A DNA stretch of 5,616 nucleotides from Microbacteriaceae bacterium. Its GTDB lineage: Bacteria; Actinomycetota; Actinomycetes; Actinomycetales; Microbacteriaceae. The position numbers and the translations under genes are program-made. Shown here piece after piece: positions 1-5,616 of the stretch. How positions within the stretch are numbered: the stretch's first letter is position 1; every line of letters begins with the position of its first letter. Under the pieces are notes generated by a model that was not told where the DNA came from, did no database searches, and worked only from the letters and a program-made list of their open reading frames with translations. The DNA lies in NCBI GenBank assembly GCA_016463265.1, contig JAEMRP010000064.1, positions 1-5,616 of the forward strand, read 5' to 3'.

Positions 1-903
<903 letters not shown>

Positions 904-906
904 TCA

Positions 907-933
907 TTGGCACTCGCGGTATGCGAGTGCTAA
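907..933. promoter_or_regulatory. CIRCE operator 1 (HrcA binding site), groEL-proximal
   Basis: The plus strand reads TTGGCACTC, a 9-nt spacer, then GAGTGCTAA. This is the CIRCE consensus TTAGCACTC-N9-GAGTGCTAA with one mismatch in the left arm. HrcA repressor binds such sites and releases them on heat shock. The site lies 36 bp upstream of the groEL ATG, so it probably falls in the untranslated leader or at the transcription start. Confidence 0.95.
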
Positions 934-938
934 CTCCA

Positions 939-967
939 AGTTTGGCACTGTCGACAAGAGAGTGCAA
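939..967 (-). promoter_or_regulatory. Candidate groEL promoter overlapping CIRCE 2
   Basis: On the minus strand TTGCAC (962-967) is followed after 17 nt by CAAACT (939-944), a weak -35/-10 pair. It would start transcription near 932, inside CIRCE 1, so HrcA bound at either site would block RNA polymerase. An alternative is TAGTTT (981-986), a TANNNT -10 overlapping the DUF3048 stop, which would place both CIRCE sites downstream of the start. The sequence alone does not decide between them. Confidence 0.3.
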
Positions 968-968
968 A
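942..968. promoter_or_regulatory. CIRCE operator 2 (degenerate), promoter-proximal
   Basis: The plus strand reads TTGGCACTG, a 9-nt spacer, then GAGTGCAAA. It keeps the 9-9-9 CIRCE architecture but has two departures from consensus in each arm. It starts 8 bp after CIRCE 1, giving a centre-to-centre distance of 35 bp, and ends 15 bp before the stop codon of the upstream DUF3048 gene. Double CIRCE sites are known at some actinobacterial groE promoters. The weaker match suggests lower HrcA affinity or cooperative binding, which is inference. Confidence 0.85.
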
Positions 969-983
969 TTGACTGTGGAGAAA

Positions 984-2021
984 CTAGCGGCGTTTCGCTT
1001 GGAAAAAGCCGGTCGACGTCGGAACCAACTCGATCCAGGTGCGGCCAGGGGCCAGCGTGACAATTTCGCCATTCCCTAAAGTGAATACCGTCATCGCATT
1101 GGCCAGTTCTTTGGTCCACGTGGCCTCGACAGTCTTGCCGCCGGTCGAGATCCAGGCAACGCCCTCGCCGACCACAAGGGCTTTCGGAACATCGCCGTAT
1201 TCACTCGACTCATCGACCAATTGCACAACGACATTTCGAGCGGTCAATTGCTCGTCGTGTTCGTCAACATCCCTTTCTCCGCCTGCTTGGAGACGGCCAT
1301 AAACGCCCGATTGGGGGTCGAACTCCCACGACGGAGAGTTGTAGCGCGAGAACGATGCGATCAGTCGCCTGGCCGTCTTTCCCTCTGCCAGGGCACTCGG
1401 GACGACTCCGTCACCGGCGAATTCAAATGCTGGGGCGGGCGGTGCCAGGTCGGATCGTGCCTCAATCAACTCTTTCGCACGAACAATCACGTTGTGCGGC
1501 GCGATCTTTGTGTCCGAGCGATAGATGTAGGCCTCCGTGCCCGATTGCCCGTGAATCACATTTTCCAGCCCGGTGTCAATCATCATCTGCACAAACCGCT
1601 GCTGACCGCCCGAATACGCAATAACCCCACCGAAGGGCAACGCGATGTCTGGGTCCATCGGCCGAATCGATCGAACTGATCCGATATCGGTGGGGATTAC
1701 CGAATGCCATATAGCGAGATAACGGGAAAGTCCCCCCTCGACAAGTTCCTCAAAAACGATGTCCGCGTCGTTGAGCCCGACCTGGGGGCGTGCCTCGGGG
1801 CTGTTATCAATCTTTGCCATTAACACTGGGTGGTCAAGGGATCCGAAAGTGACGGGGACTCCCGAGAGTGGCGCGTATTCAACCGGCGTGGGAGTTGCCG
1901 ACGGTGTCGCACTCGGATTGAGGCTTTGCCCGGAAATTAATCCGGGCAATTGAATCGCCGCGACGGCAACGAGAGCCGTCGCCAACACCACGCCAAGGGC
2001 TATGAGCAGAAACTTTTTCAT
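984..2021 (-). CDS. DUF3048 domain-containing exported protein (YerB-like)
   Basis: A 345-residue protein. The N terminus [18 protein letters not shown] is a signal peptide or membrane anchor (hydrophobic about 4-24). A Ser/Thr/Pro linker ([10 protein letters not shown], about 37-46) follows, then the DUF3048 N-terminal domain with hallmark strings [20 protein letters not shown] (about 69-88), [14 protein letters not shown] (91-104) and [11 protein letters not shown] (116-126). The DUF3048 C-terminal domain spans about 210-335. The family, typified by Bacillus subtilis YerB, has no settled biochemical role. Firmicute members are usually lipoproteins, but this protein contains no cysteine at all, so it has no lipobox and must be secreted or anchored by its N-terminal helix. 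It starts with ATG 24 bp after the stop of the LytR_C gene on the same strand, so the two are probably co-transcribed. It lacks a good SD, consistent with coupled translation. The family call is firm; the function is unknown. Confidence 0.92.
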   Translation of the reverse strand: MKKFLLIALGVVLATALVAVAAIQLPGLISGQSLNPSATPSATPTPVEYAPLSGVPVTFGSLDHPVLMAKIDNSPEARPQVGLNDADIVFEELVEGGLSRYLAIWHSVIPTDIGSVRSIRPMDPDIALPFGGVIAYSGGQQRFVQMMIDTGLENVIHGQSGTEAYIYRSDTKIAPHNVIVRAKELIEARSDLAPPAPAFEFAGDGVVPSALAEGKTARRLIASFSRYNSPSWEFDPQSGVYGRLQAGGERDVDEHDEQLTARNVVVQLVDESSEYGDVPKALVVGEGVAWISTGGKTVEATWTKELANAMTVFTLGNGEIVTLAPGRTWIELVPTSTGFFQAKRR

Positions 2022-2045
2022 CCGAATATGCCCGATCTGGCCTGG

Positions 2046-2603
2046 TTAGCGAATAAGGTCTGTGCCCACGAGCACAGTAACTTTCGCTCCGGGGTAGGCG
2101 TCGGATTGCTTCACCACCGCGATTCCGAGGTTCTCAGCGACGCTCGTCGCGAGCGGAAGGTCTTCGTCCGGGCCGTACAGAACAACACTGATCTCGATGG
2201 TGGCATCCGCCGCATCCGCATTAGAGACGCTCGTCCAGCCCTGTGTCGTGAGGATCGCCGCGACATCCTCATCGAGAGTCGCGGAGGTCGTTCCGTTGAG
2301 CACGGTGATGGTGAGTTGGTTAAGTTCTTCCTCAGTGAGGAGTTTCGGATCGACGTCAGGAATCTCTGGAGCCGGCGTCGTCGTGATTCCAAACGCCGAG
2401 ATATCAATCTGCTGCAGGTTCCTGGCATCGAGGACGGCGACTCCGACCAGTGCGGCAAGAATGATCCCCGCGGTGACACCAACCGAAATCAACGTCGTGA
2501 CCCACCACGGGCGACGATAAACGGGCTGGCGGTGAGCGCCAGCGCGCCCAGCGTAGGCACTCCTATCGTCAAATCGGTCCTGCTGTTTTTTTGCCACGCG
2601 CAC
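2046..2603 (-). CDS. Membrane-anchored LytR C-terminal (LytR_C) domain protein
   Basis: A 185-residue single-pass membrane protein. It has a basic cytoplasmic N terminus (about 1-33, containing KKQQDRFDD), a transmembrane helix at about 34-58, an acidic Pro-rich linker (about 74-96), and an extracytoplasmic LytR_C domain at about 97-181. The domain shows ITVLNGTTSA at its first strand and SDAYPGAKVTVLVGTDL at its end. LytR_C normally follows the LCP ligase domain that attaches glycopolymers to peptidoglycan. Here it stands alone, as in mycobacterial VirR (Rv0431), so a cell-envelope role is inferred. The start is GTG at 2603 with GGA 6 nt upstream. A second in-frame GTG at 2597 would give M-A-K-K-x-x-D-R-F-D, which resembles homologues from memory and is equally possible. 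A run of seven A on the coding strand (2586-2592) sits in the first codons. It lies 26 bp after the DUF2332 stop and 24 bp before the DUF3048 start. Confidence 0.88.
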   Translation of the reverse strand: MRVAKKQQDRFDDRSAYAGRAGAHRQPVYRRPWWVTTLISVGVTAGIILAALVGVAVLDARNLQQIDISAFGITTTPAPEIPDVDPKLLTEEELNQLTITVLNGTTSATLDEDVAAILTTQGWTSVSNADAADATIEISVVLYGPDEDLPLATSVAENLGIAVVKQSDAYPGAKVTVLVGTDLIR

Positions 2604-2629
2604 GTCACATCCGTCTGCAGTCTGTCGGT

Positions 2630-3829
2630 CTAAAGTTTGCTCGTCTTGGCAAAACTTCGAACCAAAATCGGGTCATACCGCCTCGCAGCGGGTGATTCCA
2701 TTATCCCGTATAGACGTTGGTAGTAGCGCACGAGTGGCAAGTTCCACACTTTTCGCACCAACGATTCTTTCGATCGAGTGGGTCCCCAGTTCTCGCGTTC
2801 AAACTCGATGAAGTCGACATCCTCGGGAGACAACCCTGACCCGCCATGCACCGTGACCTGTCGACCGAGGGGGTCAGTCGAGGCGATGGGCACGCCGTCG
2901 AGACTCAACACGAAATCGCCCTCGATTCCCAACTCATCCGCCGCGTTCCCAATCCTGGGGATGACCCGACGACCGTCAAGCGATATCCATCGCACTGTCG
3001 CCCGCGCGCAATACGTCACAAATTTCTCACGCTCGGCGGGATCGAGATACACGAGTACCGCGGGCGACGACACCACGATTGTCGCCTTCGGTGTGGCCTT
3101 TCGGGCACGCGCCACCGCGGCACGAATTTCTGCCACCGCGTCACCGGCCGTCAAGGTCGGCGGAGACTGCGCGACGATGTCCGCCGCCGCCCGCACGATG
3201 TCGAGACGGTCGGATTGCTCGGGCCACACGAGCGCCTCGAGCCAATCGTTGTCAGCCGAGTTGGTCACATCAAGCGGACTGAGGTCAATCCCCTCGCGAT
3301 GCACGATGTTCGGGCGTCGCGGCGGGTTCGCTCCCCAGCCCGCAATGTCCGCAACGAGTGACACCGTCGACGGCCCGTCTGCAGGAAGCGAGGTAACCGA
3401 GCGCCCCCGCGCATTCCATTTGTACGAGTAGCGGTCCGGAAAGAGCGTCAAGCCCGCCGAGGCTCCCACTTCGATCAGGGCGATGGGTCCGCGGATGCGG
3501 TCGAGAGCGACGAGTAGCGGAGTGCAGCGGCGGGGGTCATTCGTTTGCGTCGCACGCGTCTTTGCCAATTTTGCGATGGCCGGCCACAGCGCGATGAAGT
3601 CGCCGCGGGCGGTCTCGAACGGGCGGAGCGGAACACCGGCAACTCGGGCGCACGTCAGAACGAGGACAGGTTGGCGTTTGGCAAGCGGAAGTTTTGTGAC
3701 GAGGGCGAGAAGTTCGTCGTCGTCTGCGATTCCGAGCGCCCAGTCCTGATAGCGCGGTGACTCTGCACCTTCGGCGCTGGCGAAACGGCGAAACCAGTCG
3801 GCGGTTCCATCCCGCTCGCTGTTTGCCAT
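2630..3829 (-). CDS. DUF2332 family protein with methyltransferase-like glycine motif and C-terminal extension
   Basis: A 399-residue soluble protein of the actinobacterium-rich DUF2332 family, whose function is not established. Family marks in order are WFRRFASAEGAESPRYQDWA (about 12-31), LPLAKRQPVLVLTCARV (47-63), TNDPRRC (96-102), IALIEVGASAGLTLFPDRY (116-134), GIDLSPLDVTNSADNDWLEA (180-199), VWPEQSDRLDIVRAA (201-215) and a final LDGVPIASTDPLGRQVTVHG (310-329). EVGASAGL resembles motif I of SAM-dependent methyltransferases, so a Rossmann fold is plausible but catalysis is unproven. About 70 residues follow where the family, as I recall it, usually ends, including a basic aromatic stretch (WNLPLVRYYQRLYGI, about 362-376). 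ATG at 3829 is chosen because the conserved alignment begins just after it and a TANNNT -10 sits 7 nt upstream. ATG at 3853 (407 residues) would overlap the msrB start. The frame stays open further upstream to 3940, inside msrB, but that extension looks like shadow sequence. Divergent from msrB and probably first gene of an operon with the LytR_C and DUF3048 genes. Confidence 0.85.
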   Translation of the reverse strand: MANSERDGTADWFRRFASAEGAESPRYQDWALGIADDDELLALVTKLPLAKRQPVLVLTCARVAGVPLRPFETARGDFIALWPAIAKLAKTRATQTNDPRRCTPLLVALDRIRGPIALIEVGASAGLTLFPDRYSYKWNARGRSVTSLPADGPSTVSLVADIAGWGANPPRRPNIVHREGIDLSPLDVTNSADNDWLEALVWPEQSDRLDIVRAAADIVAQSPPTLTAGDAVAEIRAAVARARKATPKATIVVSSPAVLVYLDPAEREKFVTYCARATVRWISLDGRRVIPRIGNAADELGIEGDFVLSLDGVPIASTDPLGRQVTVHGGSGLSPEDVDFIEFERENWGPTRSKESLVRKVWNLPLVRYYQRLYGIMESPAARRYDPILVRSFAKTSKL

Positions 3830-3836
3830 GTTTCCG

Positions 3837-3844
3837 AGTTTAAT
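3837..3844. promoter_or_regulatory. Candidate shared bidirectional -10 element for DUF2332 gene and msrB
   Basis: The 22 bp between the ATGs at 3829 (minus) and 3852 (plus) contain one AT-rich patch, AGTTTAAT. On the minus strand it supplies TAAACT (3837-3842, fits TANNNT), 7 nt from the ATG at 3829. On the plus strand it supplies TTTAAT (3839-3844, one mismatch to TATAAT), also 7 nt from the ATG at 3852. Both spacings would place the transcription start on the A of the start codon, giving leaderless mRNAs. Neither start has a well-placed SD, and no convincing -35 is seen on either side. Confidence 0.4.
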
Positions 3845-3851
3845 GGTGAGC

Positions 3852-4256
3852 ATGACCGAAAACCCCAGCGAGCGAACTGACGCCGAGTGGCGCGAGGCTC
3901 TTACCCCCGAACAATTCCACGTGCTGCGCGAGGCCGGCACCGAGCGCCCCTGGACGGGCGAACTCCTCGAAGAGGATCGGGCTGGCTTCTACACGTGCGG
4001 CGGATGCGGCGCTGAGCTGTTCGTCGCCGGCACCAAGTTCGACAGCCACTGCGGTTGGCCTTCGTTCTACGAGACCATCAACCCCGAGGCGGTCGTCTTG
4101 CTCGAGGACAACACTCTCGGACAGACCCGCACCGAGGTCCGCTGTTCGTCCTGCAACGGCCACCTCGGACATGTCTTCCCCGACGGTTTCGGAACTCCCA
4201 CCGGCCTGCGATACTGCATGAATTCGATCGCGCTGAAGTTCACGCCGGACGAATAA
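3852..4256 (+). CDS. msrB: Peptide-methionine (R)-S-oxide reductase MsrB
   Basis: MsrB reduces the R epimer of methionine sulfoxide in oxidised proteins back to methionine in the cytoplasm, and is recycled by thioredoxin. The 134-residue protein is a complete single-domain MsrB. It has the substrate-binding start EWREALTPEQFHVLREAGTERPWTG in two parts (about 12-36), a structural zinc site from C49-x-x-C52 and C98-x-x-C101, the HCGWPSF motif (C67, a candidate resolving cysteine), GHLGHVFPDG (103-112), and the catalytic RYCMNS with C122. The start is taken as ATG 3852 (MTENPSERTD) because family homology begins shortly after it and the candidate -10 sits 7 nt upstream. In-frame ATGs at 3843 and 3828 would add 3 or 8 residues with no SD support. 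It diverges from the DUF2332 gene and converges on tRNA-Thr, its stop lying 4 bp from the tRNA 3' end, with no terminator between. Confidence 0.97.
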   Translation: MTENPSERTDAEWREALTPEQFHVLREAGTERPWTGELLEEDRAGFYTCGGCGAELFVAGTKFDSHCGWPSFYETINPEAVVLLEDNTLGQTRTEVRCSSCNGHLGHVFPDGFGTPTGLRYCMNSIALKFTPDE

Positions 4257-4260
4257 TCTG

Positions 4261-4332
4261 AGCCTCGAGTGAGGATTGAACTCACGACCCCTTCATTACG
4301 AGTGAAGTGCTCTACCACTGAGCTATCGAGGC
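4261..4332 (-). tRNA. tRNA-Thr, anticodon CGU (reads ACG)
   Basis: The minus strand folds into a full 72-nt cloverleaf. The acceptor GCCTCGA pairs perfectly with TCGAGGC. The D arm is GCTC-AGTGGTA-GAGC. The anticodon stem CTTCA/TGAAG encloses the 7-nt loop CTCGTAA with anticodon CGT. The variable loop is 5 nt (GGGTC), and the T arm is GTGAG-TTCAATC-CTCAC. The discriminator is U and the 3' CCA is not encoded (CAG follows), so CCA must be added after transcription. The T loop has TTCAATC, within the normal range. It lies downstream of holB on the same strand and converges on msrB. Confidence 0.97.
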
Positions 4333-4355
4333 ATCGCCGTTACGGCAACCGCACT

Positions 4356-4384
4356 AGGTTATCACGGGCGCGCGACCGTGTTTA
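4356..4384 (-). promoter_or_regulatory. Candidate promoter of tRNA-Thr
   Basis: On the minus strand TAAACA (4379-4384, four of six bases of TTGACA, overlapping the holB stop codon) is followed after 17 bp by TAACCT (4356-4361, TANNNT). Transcription would start near 4349, leaving a 5' leader of about 17 nt to be removed by RNase P. This would let the tRNA be made independently of holB read-through. Confidence 0.42.
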
Positions 4385-5521
4385 GGTAGTGGTGACCCCA
4401 CTCGCTTCGACGAACAAGGCCTCGAGCGAGAGCAATGGCGTGACATTTCGTTCGATTCGTCCGCGGGCGACATCAATCGCGTCAAGGATTCGAACCGCGT
4501 GTGCCGCATCGTGATGAGTGAGCCACGCGGTGATACCGTCTTCGAACTCGGGGTTGGTCAGCGGCACCTCGCCACCGAGTGCAACAACGAGAATGTCGCG
4601 GTACAGCGACTCGAGGTCGGTCAGAACCCGGTCAACCCCGTCGCGCAACGACCGAGTTGCCCTGCGCTTTTGGTTTTCTTCGAGATTTTTCACTTGCGGC
4701 CGGAGACCGATGGGCACCGCCTCACCGGGGGCGAGCCCGAGTGACTGCAGAAATTCGGATCGTTCGGATTCGTCGCGCGCCTCGGTGTAGGCCTTGGCGT
4801 CATCGGTCGCAAGCATGACTATTTCGGCAGCCGCGTTGACGGCTTCCGACACTGCGCGAATTCCAAGAACAAGCGACAGGCTTCGCGCTCGACGCTCGCG
4901 CGCTTCGGGTGTCGTCGCAAGGCGACGCGCCATCCCGATGTGGCTCTGGGCGTGACGAGCCGATTGTTCGGCAATCGCGACGTCGACTCCGTCACGGGCA
5001 ACGAGCATCGCGGCGATGTCCGCGATGGGCGGAACCCCCAAGCGCACGCTGTGGACGCGAGAACGAATAGTTGGGATCACGTCCGCTTCACTCGGTGCAC
5101 AAAGAATCCAGACGGTTCGAGCGGCCGGTTCCTCCAGTGCCTTGAGCAGCACGTTCGAGGTTCGTTCGGCCATGCGGTCCGAGTCTTCGATGATGATGAT
5201 TCGCCACGACGATGCGACCGGCGAACGGTACGAGGTCTCGACGAGGTCACGAACCTCGTCGATGGGGATCAACACGCGGTCGGTTGCGAGAACGGTGAGG
5301 TCGGGGTGGGTGAGCCCGCGCACCTGCCGGTCGACTACGTCCGCGTCTTCCCCCGCGCCCAACAGGTCGGCCGCAAAAGCCCTGGCGACAAGCGACCGCC
5401 CGGAACCGGCGGGACCGGTGATCAGCCACGACTGAGCGAGGGTGTCGGGATGGGCTGCGGCGGACCGCATCTGTGCGATGACGACATCGTGCCCGACGAG
5501 ATCATCCCACAGTGCGGTCAC
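4382..5521 (-). CDS. holB: DNA polymerase III subunit delta' (clamp loader)
   Basis: Delta-prime is the stator AAA+ subunit of the clamp-loader complex that places the beta sliding clamp on primed DNA. The 379-residue protein shows the N-terminal WDDLVGHD, a P-loop variant GPAGSGRS (36-43, Arg in place of the Walker A Lys, as usual for the non-hydrolysing subunit), a Walker-B-like IIIIEDSDRM (108-117), LLKALEEP (125-132) and the TIRSR motif (151-155). The actinobacterial helical domain follows with NLEENQKRRATRSLRDGVDR (279-298). Two usual features are missing: the four-cysteine zinc module between P-loop and THPDL (about 52-73) is replaced by a short cysteine-free segment, and the SRC motif reads SRV. 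The only cysteine is C141. The start is GTG at 5521, overlapping the tmk stop by 4 bp (GTGA) with no strong SD, which implies translational coupling. tmk-holB adjacency is common in bacteria. Confidence 0.96.
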   Translation of the reverse strand: MTALWDDLVGHDVVIAQMRSAAAHPDTLAQSWLITGPAGSGRSLVARAFAADLLGAGEDADVVDRQVRGLTHPDLTVLATDRVLIPIDEVRDLVETSYRSPVASSWRIIIIEDSDRMAERTSNVLLKALEEPAARTVWILCAPSEADVIPTIRSRVHSVRLGVPPIADIAAMLVARDGVDVAIAEQSARHAQSHIGMARRLATTPEARERRARSLSLVLGIRAVSEAVNAAAEIVMLATDDAKAYTEARDESERSEFLQSLGLAPGEAVPIGLRPQVKNLEENQKRRATRSLRDGVDRVLTDLESLYRDILVVALGGEVPLTNPEFEDGITAWLTHHDAAHAVRILDAIDVARGRIERNVTPLLSLEALFVEASGVTTT

Positions 5522-5616
5522 GACAGTTCGCTCAATCGCGCGATAATCGCATCTCGAATCGCGTCGCGATCGAGGGTCGCATCGACAACAAGAAAACGGT
5601 TGGGTTCGGCTGCGGC
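5518..5616 (-). CDS. tmk: Thymidylate kinase, C-terminal 32 codons (5' part outside window)
   Basis: Thymidylate kinase phosphorylates dTMP to dTDP in dTTP synthesis. Only the C terminus is visible: the minus-strand frame enters from the right edge and reads AAAEPNRFLVVDATLDRDAI, then a final helix RDAIIARLSELS and TGA at 5518-5520. The pattern E-P-x-R-F-x-V-x-D-A, then a helical tail, is typical of bacterial Tmk C termini. The catalytic P-loop, DRY/DRX motif and lid lie outside the window. Its stop overlaps the holB GTG start by 4 bp. The identification rests on a short stretch plus the usual tmk-holB order. Confidence 0.85.
   Translation of the reverse strand, partial: AAAEPNRFLVVDATLDRDAIRDAIIARLSELS

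Noticed and set aside
1950..2633. Plus-strand open frame of 227 codons opposite the LytR_C gene
   Set aside because: It has an Arg-rich low-complexity translation and sits opposite a clear LytR_C protein with a transmembrane helix, so it is a shadow frame.
2778..3431. Plus-strand open frame of 217 codons opposite DUF2332
   Set aside because: Antisense to a conserved family with intact motifs. The translation has biased composition and no domain.
3830..3940. Extended N terminus of the DUF2332 frame up to 3940
   Set aside because: The extra 37 residues lie opposite well-conserved msrB codons, lack family similarity, and would require a start deep inside msrB.
4363..4380. Hairpin CACGG/CCGTG with 8-nt loop just after the holB stop
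   Set aside because: The stem is only 5 bp and no T-run follows on the minus strand. It also sits in the spacer of the candidate tRNA promoter. It could be a weak attenuator but is not supported as a terminator.
5530..5580. Clustered TCGCG/GATTCGAGATGCGAT short repeats near the tmk 3' end
   Set aside because: They lie inside the tmk coding sequence and are explained by Arg/Asp/Ala/Ile codons of the C-terminal helix. There is no regular period or inverted-repeat unit.

Overview
The window looks like core chromosome of a high-GC Gram-positive bacterium (Actinobacteria), most likely Microbacteriaceae or a close relative. The reasons are moderately high GC, GTG starts, a stand-alone LytR C-terminal-domain protein next to groEL, CIRCE-type heat-shock control, a delta-prime subunit with the actinobacterial GPxGSGRS P-loop, and sparse Shine-Dalgarno signals. 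The genus cannot be read from the sequence. No mobile element, CRISPR array, phage gene or toxin-antitoxin pair is visible, and no gene-free stretch exceeds about 115 bases.

Layout from left to right. Positions 1-870 (minus) hold the first 290 codons of a GroEL chaperonin whose 3' part lies outside the window. It is preceded by two tandem CIRCE operators (907-933 and 942-968) and by no groES. Further upstream on the same strand is a tightly spaced set: a DUF3048/YerB-like exported protein (984-2021), a membrane-anchored LytR_C-domain protein (2046-2603) and a DUF2332 protein with a Rossmann-like methyltransferase motif (2630-3829). Gaps are 24 and 26 bp, so these three are probably one operon reading towards groEL.

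The DUF2332 gene diverges from msrB (3852-4256, plus), a methionine-R-sulfoxide reductase. Only 22 bp separate the two ATG codons. The only AT-rich patch in that gap could act as a -10 element in both directions, each placed 7 nt from an ATG, which would give two leaderless mRNAs. msrB converges on a tRNA-Thr(CGU) gene (4261-4332, minus) with a 4-bp gap. To its right lie holB (4382-5521, minus; clamp-loader delta-prime) and the last 32 codons of tmk (5518-5616, minus; thymidylate kinase). tmk and holB are coupled by a 4-bp GTGA stop/start overlap.

Functionally this is housekeeping sequence: protein folding (GroEL under HrcA/CIRCE control), envelope proteins of poorly known role, oxidative protein repair (MsrB), decoding of ACG codons, dTTP synthesis (Tmk) and replisome assembly (HolB). 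No wholly new system is evident. The points worth a second look are the double CIRCE, the possible symmetric leaderless promoter between DUF2332 and msrB, the C-terminal extension of the DUF2332 protein, and the HolB that has lost its zinc-module cysteines and its SRC cysteine.
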